DNA from: an uncultured Pelagimonas sp.
GTDB lineage: Bacteria > Pseudomonadota > Alphaproteobacteria > Rhodobacterales > Rhodobacteraceae
Direction of reading: 5' to 3'
DNA: 64,000 nt
NCBI GenBank assembly: GCA_947497905.1
Contig: CANMIH010000001.1
Location: 930,001-994,000 of the forward strand
Part shown: piece after piece, positions 1 through 9,177 of the stretch
Layout: each line of letters begins with the position of its first letter
How positions within the stretch are numbered: the stretch's first letter is position 1
Program-made: the position numbers and the translations under genes
The notes under the pieces: model-generated
Told to the model about the DNA's origin: nothing
The model's database searches: none
Seen by the model: the letters and a program-made list of their open reading frames with translations, nothing else

Positions 1-1389
1 CTCAAGAATGGCACGGGCCTGTGTTTCGGAAAGGTTATAGGTGCCGTCTTCGTTGGCTTTGTGGGTCGGATCGTCGATCAGCTTGATATAGGGCAGAATA
101 TCATGCGCGGGCCAACGACGGCTCATCAGCTTTTCGCGTGCTTCCGCAGCATCCGCCGAGGCACGGATTGTGGCGACCACTTCGTCAACGTTTGAGACGG
201 CAACGGCCAGACCACACAGAATATGGCTCCGCTCACGCGCTTTACGCAGCAGATAGGCGGTGCGCCGGGCGATGACATCTTCCCGGAAATCCAGGAAGGC
301 GGTCAGGAAGGCGCGCAGCGTGAGCTGTTCGGGGCGACCACCGTTAAGCGCCAGCATATTGCAGGCAAACGAGGTCTGCATTGGGGTGTAGCGGAAGAGC
401 TGGTTCAGCACTACCTCGGCTGTGGCGTCCCGCTTGAGCTCGACCACCACGCGCACGCCATCCCGATCAGATTCGTCCTGGACATGGGCAATGCCCTCGA
501 TTCGCTTTTCCCGTGCGGCTTCGGCGATCCGTTCGATCATCGTCGCCTTGTTCACCTGATAAGGAATTTCGTCCACGATGATGGCGTAGCGATCTTTTCG
601 GATCTCTTCGACGCGAGTTTTTGCGCGAATAATCACGCTGCCACGTCCCTCGGTATACGCTTTGCGCGCACCAGTCCGACCCAGGATCAAACCACCGGTC
701 GGGAAGTCAGGGGCAGGGATGTAATCGATCAGCTGTTCGCTGCTCAGATCCGGATTCTCGATCAGCGCAAGTGTGGCGTCGATCACTTCCCCCAGATTGT
801 GGGGCGGAATGCGGGTGGCCATACCCACCGCGATGCCCTCGGCGCCATTGACCAGAACATTTGGATAGCGCGCGGGCAGAACCGTCGGCTCGCGCTCTTT
901 GCCATCGTAGTTGTCTTGGAAATCAACGGTTTCTTTGTCGATGTCGGTCAGGAGGCCGAGCGCAGGCTTCGCAAGGCGGGCCTCGGTATAGCGCATCGCA
1001 GCCGGGCTATCGCCGTCCATCGAACCAAAGTTGCCCTGACCGTCGATCAGCGGCAGCGACATCGAGAAATCTTGCGCCATACGCACAAGAGCATCATAGA
1101 TCGCGCCGTCGCCGTGCGGGTGATAGTTACCCATCACTTCGCCAACAGGTTTCGCGGATTTGCGATACGATTTATCCGGGGTATAGCCGCCGTCATGCAT
1201 CGCATAGAGAATGCGGCGATGAACTGGCTTAAGCCCGTCACGGACATCGGGGATGGCACGGCTCACGATTACGCTCATGGCGTAATCGAGATAGCTGTTT
1301 TTCATCTCCTGCTCGATCGTGATCGAGGGTCCGCTATATTGGGGCGTATTTTCTTCTGAAATATCAGGAGTTTCTGGCGTATCGCTCAC
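1..1389 (-). CDS. gyrA: DNA gyrase subunit A, 5' part (runs off the window)
   Basis: GyrA is the DNA-cleaving and religating subunit of the ATP-driven topoisomerase that introduces negative supercoils. The translated minus strand begins with a short Pro/Glu-rich tail, then the canonical N-terminal block with [31 protein letters not shown] and the [10 protein letters not shown] block holding the catalytic tyrosine (about residue 134). A GTG start at 1389 is chosen because it gives the usual N-terminus; only a weak AGG lies upstream. About 463 codons are present; the C-terminal DNA-wrapping domain lies outside. The quinolone-determining loop reads [10 protein letters not shown], with Gly95 at the position of E. 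coli Ser83, while the Asp equivalent to E. coli Asp87 is kept. Usg starts divergently 188 bp away. Confidence 0.96.
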   Translation of the reverse strand, partial: MSDTPETPDISEENTPQYSGPSITIEQEMKNSYLDYAMSVIVSRAIPDVRDGLKPVHRRILYAMHDGGYTPDKSYRKSAKPVGEVMGNYHPHGDGAIYDALVRMAQDFSMSLPLIDGQGNFGSMDGDSPAAMRYTEARLAKPALGLLTDIDKETVDFQDNYDGKEREPTVLPARYPNVLVNGAEGIAVGMATRIPPHNLGEVIDATLALIENPDLSSEQLIDYIPAPDFPTGGLILGRTGARKAYTEGRGSVIIRAKTRVEEIRKDRYAIIVDEIPYQVNKATMIERIAEAAREKRIEGIAHVQDESDRDGVRVVVELKRDATAEVVLNQLFRYTPMQTSFACNMLALNGGRPEQLTLRAFLTAFLDFREDVIARRTAYLLRKARERSHILCGLAVAVSNVDEVVATIRASADAAEAREKLMSRRWPAHDILPYIKLIDDPTHKANEDGTYNLSETQARAILE

Positions 1390-1577
1390 GTGAGAAGCCT
1401 GTCGTTAGGTCCGGCATATCTAGTTGAAAGTTTTATAACAGAGACAGGATGTAGGGTGCAATGCTTCGCTAACATTACCTTTGGCAGCCACCTCGGTATT
1501 CTGCTAACATATTGAATTTATTGAAAAGTAAGAATTGCTCTGGCACAGTGTTCCTCCACCTAAATAAGGAGGCAAAC

Positions 1578-1847
1578 ATGCAGGAATGTGAAACTGAACT
1601 GATGTTGAAAGGATATGGGCTCACCACGGCCGAGATGTTTTACCACATGCCGGACTATCCCCATGTTCTCAATAGCTTCATTTGGCAGGGGTATGATCTG
1701 GCCCCAGATCACGATCGACTTTTCAAATTCATCGAGTTTTGGCAGCGCGATATTGAGGGGCCGCTACATTCGGTGCGGTTCACCCACCGTAAGATGATCA
1801 GCCCCGGCGAATGGCGCAATGTGGTGGGGGAGTTCACCTACCACTGA
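1578..1847 (+). CDS. usg: Usg family protein
   Basis: An 89-residue protein of the small alphaproteobacterial Usg family, first noticed next to the Caulobacter trp genes; its function is unknown. Recognisable blocks are KGYGLTTAEMFYHMPDYP, FIWQGYDLAPD, FWQRDIEGPLHSV and MISPGEWR. The start at 1578 is chosen because a perfect AGGAGG (1567-1572) sits six bases upstream; an in-frame start at 1512 would add 22 residues and has no such site. There are no membrane segments. It is a single gene between divergent gyrA and a convergent SYLF lipoprotein gene. The family assignment is from remembered motif similarity. Confidence 0.75.
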   Translation: MQECETELMLKGYGLTTAEMFYHMPDYPHVLNSFIWQGYDLAPDHDRLFKFIEFWQRDIEGPLHSVRFTHRKMISPGEWRNVVGEFTYH

Positions 1848-1852
1848 ACAAA

Positions 1853-1877
1853 ACGCCCCCTGACGAACAGGAGGCGT
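1853..1877 (-). terminator. Hairpin terminator for the SYLF lipoprotein gene
   Basis: The arms ACGCCCCCTG and CAGGAGGCGT pair with one mismatch around a small loop. Read on the minus strand the hairpin is followed by TTTTGTT, so it fits a rho-independent terminator for the gene at 1907-2461. It may also slow transcripts from usg. Confidence 0.6.
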
Positions 1878-1906
1878 GAGGCGTTCTACTTTTGTGCGTG
1901 TCGTTC

Positions 1907-2461
1907 TTAGGGAATGATGCGCGAGTACTTTACGCCTTCCAATGTCGCACCAGCCAGCAAACCCGACTGACCAAAGATCACGGCAATGATCGGCGCCAGC
2001 GAGGTTGTGGTTTCTGCTGCGAGGCTTTCGCCGCCTGTTGGGACGGTGATCTCGGCAGCGGCGCCGGCGGCAAAGCCCGGCGAGGCGCGGAAGTTGGTCA
2101 GGGCGGATTGGGTCATGAAGAACAGGACGTGCGCATACTGCTGGGCGCCGATCTGAAGGCCACCGCTGGCTTTGATCAGCGAGTAGTAATCAACTGTAGC
2201 GGAGCCCACACGCAAGGCGCCGCGACCATAGCCACCGCCAAAGCCAAATCCGGCCTCGGTCACAACCGGCATCACCAACATGCCTGCGGCTTTGTTGGCC
2301 AAACCGCGGGTGCCGGGATATTGGGCGTACATCTGGTTCAGGGTTGAATCGACGCGCGCATCAATGGTTGCGCTGCCGCTACCGCCTACGCCGTTGCTAC
2401 AAGCAGCAACCAAACCGGTTGCACCCAAACCAAGGGCAAGATTGCGTCTATTGATATTCAT
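1907..2461 (-). CDS. SYLF/Ysc84-domain lipoprotein
   Basis: A 184-residue protein with a lipoprotein signal at the N-terminus (MNINRRNLALGLGATGLVAAC, lipobox V-A-A-C at about residue 21), followed by a SYLF (Ysc84-type, lipid-binding) domain. Domain features include GMLVMPVVTEAGFGFGGGYG and the glycine-rich SLIKASGGLQIGAQQY segment. Bacterial members are exported envelope lipoproteins whose molecular role is poorly defined. The start at 2461 is chosen because it directly precedes the signal peptide; an upstream in-frame extension to 2575 has no signal features. The gene lies downstream of hemB on the same strand, with 126 bp between them, and carries its own terminator at 1853-1877. Confidence 0.8.
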   Translation of the reverse strand: MNINRRNLALGLGATGLVAACSNGVGGSGSATIDARVDSTLNQMYAQYPGTRGLANKAAGMLVMPVVTEAGFGFGGGYGRGALRVGSATVDYYSLIKASGGLQIGAQQYAHVLFFMTQSALTNFRASPGFAAGAAAEITVPTGGESLAAETTTSLAPIIAVIFGQSGLLAGATLEGVKYSRIIP

Positions 2462-2587
2462 GGTCTGCTCTTTCCGCAAAATCTCTAGGATGCCTCTGTC
2501 CGGCTGTTTCGCCGGTTGGAGTTGGGTATAGGTGAGCACAGGCGTTTTGTCACGCCTCTGCCCATATTTGCGCAAAAGCTTGCCGGG

Positions 2588-3586
2588 TTAGCCGTTGAGC
2601 AGGCGGGCGGCCGCTGGTGCGAAATAGGTCAGGACGCCATCACAACCCGCGCGTTTGAACGACAACAGGCTTTCCATCATGATCTTTTCGCCATCCATCC
2701 AACCGCGCTCGGCGGCCCCCATGAGCATCGCGTATTCACCTGACACCTGATAGGCAAATGTCGGGACGCCGAACATGTCTTTGGCGCGTCGGCAGATGTC
2801 GAGATAGGGCATGCCGGGCTTGACCATGATCATATCGGCCCCTTCCTGAAGATCCCGCTCGATCAGGCGCATGGCCTCGTCCGAATTGCCTGCATTCATC
2901 TGATAGGTTTTCTTGTCGCCCTTCAAAGCACCAGAGGCACCAACGGCGTCGCGGAACGGACCATAAAAGCCGCTGGCATACTTCGCCGAATAGCTCAGAA
3001 GCGCGACATTGTGGTATTGCTCTGTTTCCAAAGCGTTGCGCAACGCGCCGATCCGACCGTCCATCATATCCGAAGGCCCGATGATATCCGCACCTGCGGC
3101 AGCCTGCGACAGGGCCTGTTTGACAAGCGCTTCAACCGTGCGATCGTTGACGACATAGCCATCTTCGACAAATCCATCATGGCCGTTGATGTTGTAGGGA
3201 TCCAGCGCAACATCGGTCATCACGGCGATGTCTGGCACAGCTTCTTTGATAGCCCGAGTGGCCCGGTTCGACAGGTTCTCCGGGTTCCAGGCTTCGGCGC
3301 AGTCCTCAGTTTTCAGAGCTGGGTCCGTATAGGGAAACAGACAGATCACCGGAATGCCCAAAACATGCGCTTCGCGGGCGGCCTCAACCACGAGATCCAC
3401 AGATAAGCGGAAAACACCTGGCATTGACGGAATGGGCTCTTTAACGCCTTCACCATCGCGCACAAACACCGGCCAGATGAAATCGGCGGGGGTCACAGTG
3501 TTTTCCTGCACCAGATCACGCAGACCTGCAGTGCGGCGCAAACGACGCAACCGGGTGGCGGGAAAGGGAGCTGTGGTCGGTTTCAT
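2588..3586 (-). CDS. hemB: Delta-aminolevulinic acid dehydratase (porphobilinogen synthase)
   Basis: HemB condenses two 5-aminolevulinate molecules to porphobilinogen in tetrapyrrole synthesis; hemA, the step before, lies at 18.2 kb. The 332-residue protein has both Schiff-base lysines, in SYSAKYASGFYGP (about residue 200) and MIMVKPGMPYLD (about 253). At the metal site it reads DVALDPYNINGHDG instead of the cysteine-rich DXCXC motif, so it belongs to the magnesium-dependent, zinc-independent class common in alphaproteobacteria. The start at 3586 is preceded by AAGGACC. An upstream in-frame extension reaches 3652 but has no ribosome site and would overlap the divergent gene's leader. Confidence 0.97.
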   Translation of the reverse strand: MKPTTAPFPATRLRRLRRTAGLRDLVQENTVTPADFIWPVFVRDGEGVKEPIPSMPGVFRLSVDLVVEAAREAHVLGIPVICLFPYTDPALKTEDCAEAWNPENLSNRATRAIKEAVPDIAVMTDVALDPYNINGHDGFVEDGYVVNDRTVEALVKQALSQAAAGADIIGPSDMMDGRIGALRNALETEQYHNVALLSYSAKYASGFYGPFRDAVGASGALKGDKKTYQMNAGNSDEAMRLIERDLQEGADMIMVKPGMPYLDICRRAKDMFGVPTFAYQVSGEYAMLMGAAERGWMDGEKIMMESLLSFKRAGCDGVLTYFAPAAARLLNG

Positions 3587-3690
3587 GGCGTGGTCCTTGT
3601 CAATTCTTGCTCTGGGTGGCATGGAATGACGGATCGAACAAGACCCCCACACCGTCGCAGGGCGATGGGCTTTGCAGGAAAGAGCTTCAA

Positions 3691-4215
3691 TTGAACGTTT
3701 ACGAAACTCTCACTGACGTTATTGATTTGCGGTCGTTTTCCAATCTCTGGTTCTGGATTGTGCTGGCGGTGGTCTGGTCCTCGATCAGTCACTGGGTGAT
3801 TGGTGTCCCCTTTGATATGCTCACCCGCGCCCGGCAAAAGGGCGGTCAGGCTGAGCAGGATCTTGAAGACCTTGTTCGGATCAACTCCAATCGCATTCTG
3901 TTTATTGTCGATGAAGCCGGGCTCTGGATGGCTGCGATCATGTCGGCGATTTTGACCACGCTTGCCTTGCTCGGCTTCATATATGACGTCGAGCTTGCCC
4001 AAGCGGTGTTTTTGCTCGCCTTTCCGATGACGGGCATCGGGTTGCTGAGCATCTATACCGCGCGCAAGGTGCAGGACGGTGAAGGGCAGGGCGAAGCCCT
4101 GTGGCGTCGGATGCGCCTGCATCGTCTTGCGACCCAGTTTATCGGTATGGCGTCGATCTTTGTGACTGCGATTTGGGGCATGTATCAGAACCTCTCTGCG
4201 CAAATCATCGGCTAA
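3691..4215 (+). CDS. Conserved membrane protein of unknown function
   Basis: A 174-residue integral membrane protein with about four hydrophobic segments (FWIVLAVVWSSISHWVIGV, MAAIMSAILTTLALLGFIY, AVFLLAFPMTGIGLLSIY and a C-terminal FIGMASIFVTAIWGM) and a charged loop with an HRLATQF segment. I do not recognise a function; similar roseobacter proteins are sometimes labelled as a SufBCD-associated component, which nothing here supports. A TTG start at 3691 is chosen because AGGAAAGAG (3676-3684) lies six bases upstream. The ATG at 3607 would leave only 20 bp to the divergent hemB start. It precedes mfd by 49 bp and may be co-transcribed with it. Confidence 0.72.
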   Translation: MNVYETLTDVIDLRSFSNLWFWIVLAVVWSSISHWVIGVPFDMLTRARQKGGQAEQDLEDLVRINSNRILFIVDEAGLWMAAIMSAILTTLALLGFIYDVELAQAVFLLAFPMTGIGLLSIYTARKVQDGEGQGEALWRRMRLHRLATQFIGMASIFVTAIWGMYQNLSAQIIG

Positions 4216-4264
4216 GCCCCCAAGCAAGCTTGACCTCGCCGCGTGGTAGGGTCATGTCACGCCT

Positions 4265-7200
4265 ATGGCAGGACAAATTTTGATCACCGGCGGCGCGCCG
4301 GAGGGGTTTGACGCACAGCTTGTGCTGAATGAAGTAACGCGGGCCAAGGGCCCCGTGATCCATGTGGCGCGCGATGACAAGCGGCTCGCTGCGATGAGAG
4401 ATGCGCTCTCTTTCATTGCTCCGGACATGCCTGTGGTGGTTTTCCCGGGTTGGGATTGTCTGCCTTATGACCGGGTTTCGCCCAATGCCGATATCTCGGC
4501 CATGCGGATGGCAACTCTGGCAGGCCTTGTGCACGGCATGCCCAAGCAGTTCATTCTGCTCACCACCTTGTCTGCAGCCATGCAGCGTGTACCCGGCCGA
4601 TCCATTCTACGCGAGGCCGCCTTCACCGCGCGCGTTGGTGACCGGGTGGACGAAAAAGATCTGCGTAACTTTCTGGTGCGCATGGGGTTCACGCAATCGC
4701 CAACCGTCATGGAGCCGGGCGATTATGCCATTCGGGGCGGGATCATCGACATCTTCCCCCCTCGGCACAGCGGCCCGGTTCGGCTTGATTTCTTTGGGGA
4801 TGTTCTTGATGGCGCGCGCCATTTTGACCCGGCCACGCAACGCACAACTGAAAAGCTTGATCTCGTCGAGCTGGCACCAGTCTCCGAGGTCATTCTGGAT
4901 GAGCCCTCGATCCTGCGGTTCCGTCAGAATTACCGTATCGAGTTTGGTGCGGCCGGCACGGATGACCCTCTTTATGAGGCGGTAAGCGCCGGGCGCAAGC
5001 ACCAGGGTGTTGAGCATTGGTTGCCCTTTTTCCACGATACCCTTGAGACGCTTTTTGATTATCTGCCTGACGCGCCCGTTTTGATGGATGATCAGCTCAC
5101 CCCGGCGCGACTGGCGCGCTGGGAGAGCATCGAAGATCAATACGAAACGCGCAAACATGCGCTGAGTCAGAAAAAAACCATGGGCAGTGTCTATAAGCCT
5201 GTGTCCCCCGGTTTGCTCTATCTCGATGACACCGCGTGGGAGGCCTCGCTTGGCGCGCGTCGTGCGGTTCAGTTTCATCCCTTGCCGCAGGCCTCTGGCC
5301 CCGGTGTGGTGGATGCCGGTGGTCGCATCGGTCGCAATTTCTCGCCCGAGCGGCAGCAGGAGAATGTAAGCCTGTTTGGGGCTTTGGCGGATCACGTCAA
5401 AGCACGGCTGGCCGATGGTCCGGTTCTGATCGCCTCCTATTCCGAAGGGGCGCGCGAACGTCTGACCGGCTTGATCGAAGACGAAGGTCTGGCCGAAGCG
5501 ATCCCGGTGAACCACGCGACGCGGATCGACAAACACGGGCTGTACTTGGCGGTATGGGCCTTGGATGCGGGGTTTGTGGCGCCCTGGGGCGATCGCAAAC
5601 TAACCGTTATTTCCGAACAGGATGTATTGGGGGATCGTTTGATCCGCCAACCGCGCAAACGGCGCAAAGCCGAGAACTTTCTGACCGAGACCCAAAGCCT
5701 GACACCGGGCAATCTGGTGGTGCATGTGGATCACGGCATTGGCCGGTATCTGGGCATGGAGGTGGTCACAGCCGCAGGCGCCGCGCATGAATGCCTCGTG
5801 TTGGAATATGCCGAAGCGTCAAAGCTTTATCTGCCTGTAGAGAACATCGAACTTCTCAGCCGCTATGGCCATGACGAAGGCCTGTTGGATCGTTTGGGCG
5901 GTGGCGCCTGGCAGGCGAAGAAAGCCAAGCTGAAAGAGCGCATCCGCGAAATGGCGGATAAACTGATCCGCATCGCCGCCGAACGGGCCTTGCGCAAGGC
6001 TCCGGTGATGGACCCACCACCGGGGGCCTACGAAAGCTTTGCGGCGCGGTTCCCTTATCAGGAAACCGACGATCAGCTGCGCGCGATTGGCGATGTTATG
6101 GATGACATCCACTCGGGCCAGCCCATGGATCGTCTGATCTGTGGTGATGTCGGGTTTGGCAAAACCGAGGTGGCCATGCGGGCGGCGTTTGTGGCCGCCA
6201 TGTCGGGTGTGCAGGTGGCTGTGATTGCGCCGACCACGCTTTTGGCCCGTCAGCATTACAAATCTTTCGCCGAACGGTTCCGAGGCTTTCCACTTGAGGT
6301 GCGCCCGCTATCGCGTTTTGTCACCTCAAAAAATGCTTCGGCAACGAGAGAAGGGATTTCTAAAGGCACCGTCGATATTGCCGTGGGCACCCATGCGCTT
6401 TTGGCCAAGAACATTCGTTTTGATCGCCTCGGCCTGTTGATCATCGACGAAGAGCAGCATTTCGGAGTGCAGCACAAAGAGCGTCTGAAACAGATGCGCT
6501 CGGATATTCACGTGCTGACCCTGACGGCGACGCCGATCCCGCGGACGCTTCAGCTGTCGCTGACTGGGGTGCGGGATCTGTCGGTGATTGGCACGCCGCC
6601 GGTCGACCGTCTGGCGATCCGCACCTATGTGTCCGAATTTGATCCAGTCACTATACGAGAAGCTTTGCTGCGCGAGCATTATCGCGGCGGGCAGAGTTTC
6701 TATGTGGTGCCGCGTGTCAGCGACCTGCCTGAGATTGAAGAATTCCTGAAAGAGCAACTACCCGAGCTGACCTATGTCGTGGCACATGGTCAGTTGGCGG
6801 CGGGTGATCTGGATGAGCGCATGAATGCCTTCTACGACGGCAAGTATGATGTGCTTCTGGCAACAACCATTGTTGAAAGCGGCTTGGATATTCCCACCGC
6901 CAACACCATGGTTGTGCATCGCTCAGATATGTTTGGTCTGAGCCAGCTCTATCAGATCCGTGGCCGGGTCGGGCGTTCAAAGACACGGGCGTATTGCTAT
7001 CTGACCACCAAGCCGCGTGCCAAACTGACCGCCACGGCAGAGAAACGTCTGCGGGTGCTTGGGGCGATTGATACGCTTGGTGCGGGTTTTAGCCTTGCAA
7101 GTCAGGACCTTGATATTCGCGGAGCGGGTAATCTGCTGGGCGAAGAACAGTCTGGCCAGATGCGCGATGTGGGTTATGAGCTATACCAGTCGATGCTCGA

Positions 7201-7723
7201 AGAGGCGATTGCCAAGATCAAATCCGGTGAGGCCGAGGGGCTTGTGGATGATGATGGACAGTGGGCACCGCAGATCAATCTGGGCGTGCCTGTTCTGATC
7301 CCCGAAGACTATGTGCCCGATCTGGATGTGCGCCTTGGGCTGTATCGCCGTTTGTCGTCGCTGACCAAGAAGGTCGAGCTTGAAGGCTTTGCCGCTGAAC
7401 TGATCGACCGGTTTGGCAAATTGCCGCGTGAGGTCAACACGCTGATGCTGGTCGTGCGGATCAAGGCGATGTGCAAACGCGCGGGCATTGCGAAATTGGA
7501 TGGTGGGCCCAAGGGAGCCACGATCCAGTTCCACAATGACAAATTTGCGCGCCCCGAGGGGCTTGTCGAGTTTATGAAAGCGCAGGGTGAGTTGGCGAAG
7601 ATCAAAGACAACAAGATCATCGTGCGGCGTGATTGGAAGTCAGACAAAGACAAGATCACAGGAGCCTTTGCCATTGCACGTGATCTTGCAGAAGCGGCCG
7701 GAACCGTGAAGAAGCGCAAATAA
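4265..7723 (+). CDS. mfd: Transcription-repair coupling factor
   Basis: Mfd displaces RNA polymerase stalled at DNA lesions and recruits UvrA. The 1152 residues match the family length. In order: an N-terminal UvrB-like region, the RNA-polymerase interaction domain (NLVVHVDHGIGRYLGMEV, about 480), a RecG-like translocase with Walker A GDVGFGKTE (about 630), DEEQ box (about 727), LTLTATPIPRTLQLSL, and QIRGRVGRS (about 896), then a C-terminal TRCF domain. The ATG at 4265 gives the expected beginning of the UvrB-like domain. It sits 49 bp downstream of the membrane protein gene. No LexA-type box was noticed upstream. Confidence 0.98.
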   Translation: MAGQILITGGAPEGFDAQLVLNEVTRAKGPVIHVARDDKRLAAMRDALSFIAPDMPVVVFPGWDCLPYDRVSPNADISAMRMATLAGLVHGMPKQFILLTTLSAAMQRVPGRSILREAAFTARVGDRVDEKDLRNFLVRMGFTQSPTVMEPGDYAIRGGIIDIFPPRHSGPVRLDFFGDVLDGARHFDPATQRTTEKLDLVELAPVSEVILDEPSILRFRQNYRIEFGAAGTDDPLYEAVSAGRKHQGVEHWLPFFHDTLETLFDYLPDAPVLMDDQLTPARLARWESIEDQYETRKHALSQKKTMGSVYKPVSPGLLYLDDTAWEASLGARRAVQFHPLPQASGPGVVDAGGRIGRNFSPERQQENVSLFGALADHVKARLADGPVLIASYSEGARERLTGLIEDEGLAEAIPVNHATRIDKHGLYLAVWALDAGFVAPWGDRKLTVISEQDVLGDRLIRQPRKRRKAENFLTETQSLTPGNLVVHVDHGIGRYLGMEVVTAAGAAHECLVLEYAEASKLYLPVENIELLSRYGHDEGLLDRLGGGAWQAKKAKLKERIREMADKLIRIAAERALRKAPVMDPPPGAYESFAARFPYQETDDQLRAIGDVMDDIHSGQPMDRLICGDVGFGKTEVAMRAAFVAAMSGVQVAVIAPTTLLARQHYKSFAERFRGFPLEVRPLSRFVTSKNASATREGISKGTVDIAVGTHALLAKNIRFDRLGLLIIDEEQHFGVQHKERLKQMRSDIHVLTLTATPIPRTLQLSLTGVRDLSVIGTPPVDRLAIRTYVSEFDPVTIREALLREHYRGGQSFYVVPRVSDLPEIEEFLKEQLPELTYVVAHGQLAAGDLDERMNAFYDGKYDVLLATTIVESGLDIPTANTMVVHRSDMFGLSQLYQIRGRVGRSKTRAYCYLTTKPRAKLTATAEKRLRVLGAIDTLGAGFSLASQDLDIRGAGNLLGEEQSGQMRDVGYELYQSMLEEAIAKIKSGEAEGLVDDDGQWAPQINLGVPVLIPEDYVPDLDVRLGLYRRLSSLTKKVELEGFAAELIDRFGKLPREVNTLMLVVRIKAMCKRAGIAKLDGGPKGATIQFHNDKFARPEGLVEFMKAQGELAKIKDNKIIVRRDWKSDKDKITGAFAIARDLAEAAGTVKKRK

Positions 7724-7741
7724 TTCACGTTGTGGAGCCGG

Positions 7742-7791
7742 AAAGGAAAATCTAAATGTCCGTTATTACTCAATAAACGGACATTTAGATG
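7742..7791 (+). promoter_or_regulatory. Hairpin with a six-codon upstream ORF over the Excalibur gene start
   Basis: A perfect 15-bp inverted repeat (arms 7750-7764 and 7776-7790, 11-nt loop) overlaps the ATG (7789) of the next gene, so in RNA its weak Shine-Dalgarno (ACGGA, 7777-7781) and start codon are in the 3' arm. The 5' arm encodes a tiny ORF, ATG at 7756 to TAA at 7774-7776 (MSVITQ), preceded by AAAGGA at 7742-7747. The repeat is seen directly; control of translation initiation by the small ORF is inference. It lacks a T-run, so it is a poor terminator for mfd. A DNA operator is the alternative. Confidence 0.5.
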
Positions 7792-8043
7792 AAACGATTG
7801 CTTTTCCCGGCTCTCATTTTGATGGCGTCGACCGCTTGGGCAGACCTGAACGATAAAACACCACGTGAACGGATTGATGCCTTTCGGGTGGCGCAGAGCT
7901 ATGACTGCCGAAATGTAAGCTGTAAACGCCTCAGATCTTGCGATGAAGCCTGTTACAAACTGATCCAATGTGGGCAGAAAATCCGTGACGGCGACAATGA
8001 TGGCATTCCGTGCGAAAACCTGTGTCGACGCCGGTGTCGTTAG
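7789..8043 (+). CDS. Small secreted cysteine-rich Excalibur-domain protein
   Basis: An 84-residue protein with a clear signal peptide (MKRLLFPALILMASTAWA) and a mature part with eight cysteines ending in DGDNDGIPCENLC. This matches the Excalibur pattern, in which a DxDxDG calcium-binding loop is followed by PCE, usually seen in extracellular nucleases and surface proteins. It probably acts in the periplasm or outside the cell; no catalytic domain is present. The start is fixed by the signal peptide, although the start codon lies inside the 3' arm of the hairpin at 7750-7790. It is convergent with the methyltransferase gene at 8104, with a two-way terminator between them. Confidence 0.8.
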   Translation: MKRLLFPALILMASTAWADLNDKTPRERIDAFRVAQSYDCRNVSCKRLRSCDEACYKLIQCGQKIRDGDNDGIPCENLCRRRCR

Positions 8044-8058
8044 GTTTTGGGCAACAAA

Positions 8059-8082
8059 AAAGGCGGGGATATCCCCGCCTTT
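8059..8082. terminator. Bidirectional rho-independent terminator
   Basis: The perfect stem AAAGGCGGGG/CCCCGCCTTT with a four-base loop lies between convergent genes. It has A-rich and T-rich flanks and serves both the Excalibur gene and the one-carbon operon. Confidence 0.85.
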
Positions 8083-8103
8083 CTGTATCGATCTTAGTGC
8101 GAG

Positions 8104-9168
8104 TTAGCCGCGACGGCGACGACGGCCACCACGACCACCGGCTGCTTCGTCAGGCGACTTGTTGAAGGCGATCCATGCTGCGCCACCGTCGTCGTTGTTG
8201 GTCAGGAAGTTGGCGGCGCGGATGGCCTCCATTTCCTTGCCCGGACGCGCTTTGGTCGAGCCGAGGCCAAACATTTTGCAGAAGGCTTCGTCGTCCATAT
8301 CGGCGGGCAAAACGATACCAGCGGCTTCAACTTCGGCCTTTTTCTCGGCCAGTTTCTTTGGACCGACGGGCAGGGCAACGGGGTTCATGATCGCCGAGGT
8401 CATACCGGTCGCCATAGCCATCGGCAGGAAGGCGTTGTTGATGCCGTGACGGTTGGGCAGACCAAACGAGATGTTCGACGCACCACAGGTGGTGTTCACA
8501 CCCAGTTCGTTGCGCAGACGACGGTTCAGTTCGAACACCTGCAGACCGGCGGTGCCCATGGCACCAATTGGCATAACCAGCGGGTCAACCACGATGTCAT
8601 GGGCTGGGATGCCAAAGTCTGCTGCGCGCTCAACGATCTTTTTCGCAACCGCAAAGCGGACTTCTGGGTCTTCCGAGATGCCGGTGTCGTCGTTCGAGAT
8701 GGCCACAACCGGAACGTTGTACTTTTTCACCAGCGGCAGAACCATTTCCAGGCGCTCTTCTTCGCCGGTGACCGAGTTCAGCAGCGGACGGCCTTCAGCG
8801 GCTTCGAGGCCTGCTTCCAGAGCGCCGGGAACCGAGCTGTCGATACACAGCGGGCAATCGGTGACGGACTGAACACGTTTCACCAGCTCACGCATCAGAT
8901 CGGGCTCAACAAAGTTGTTGTCCGCATAGCGGGGGTCTTCGGCCATCTTGTTGGAGAAGACAGCGCCCGAGTTGATGTCGAGAACTGTTGCACCGGCGGC
9001 AACCTGCGCCAGAGCGTCGGCTTCTACGCGGCTGAAATCGCCTGCTTCAAGCTCAGCGTTCAGGATTTTGCGCCCGGTGGGGTTGATGCGCTCACCGATA
9101 ACGGTGAACGGCTGGTCAAACCCCATGATGGTGGTTTTTGTTTTTGATTCAATGATGGTACGGGTCAT
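8104..9168 (-). CDS. Methyltetrahydrofolate:corrinoid-protein methyltransferase-like protein
   Basis: A 354-residue pterin-binding (DHPS/AcsE-like TIM-barrel) protein. It carries FTVIGERINPTGRK at the start of the barrel, VLDINSG, LCIDSSVPGALEAGL, PLLNSVTGEEER, VAISNDDTG and TTCGASNISFGLPNR, the typical order of methyl-THF methyltransferases. Such enzymes move methyl groups between a corrinoid protein or methyl donor and tetrahydrofolate. The C-terminus is unusual: GGRGGRRRRRG, a short arginine-glycine tail. It is the last gene of a three-gene operon; its start at 9168 follows the upstream stop by 9 nt, with the site TAAGGACGAG bridging the junction. With the neighbouring MetF this suggests methyl-group oxidation, but no corrinoid protein or MttB-like enzyme is in the window. 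Confidence 0.85.
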   Translation of the reverse strand: MTRTIIESKTKTTIMGFDQPFTVIGERINPTGRKILNAELEAGDFSRVEADALAQVAAGATVLDINSGAVFSNKMAEDPRYADNNFVEPDLMRELVKRVQSVTDCPLCIDSSVPGALEAGLEAAEGRPLLNSVTGEEERLEMVLPLVKKYNVPVVAISNDDTGISEDPEVRFAVAKKIVERAADFGIPAHDIVVDPLVMPIGAMGTAGLQVFELNRRLRNELGVNTTCGASNISFGLPNRHGINNAFLPMAMATGMTSAIMNPVALPVGPKKLAEKKAEVEAAGIVLPADMDDEAFCKMFGLGSTKARPGKEMEAIRAANFLTNNDDGGAAWIAFNKSPDEAAGGRGGRRRRRG

Positions 9169-9177
9169 TGCTCGTCC

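Noticed and set aside
223-1359. Long plus-strand ORF of 378 codons
   Set aside because: It is antisense to gyrA, whose minus-strand translation shows all family motifs.
3607-3690. ATG extension of the membrane protein at 3691
   Set aside because: No ribosome site, only 20 bp from the divergent hemB start, and the TTG at 3691 has AGGAAAGAG at good spacing.
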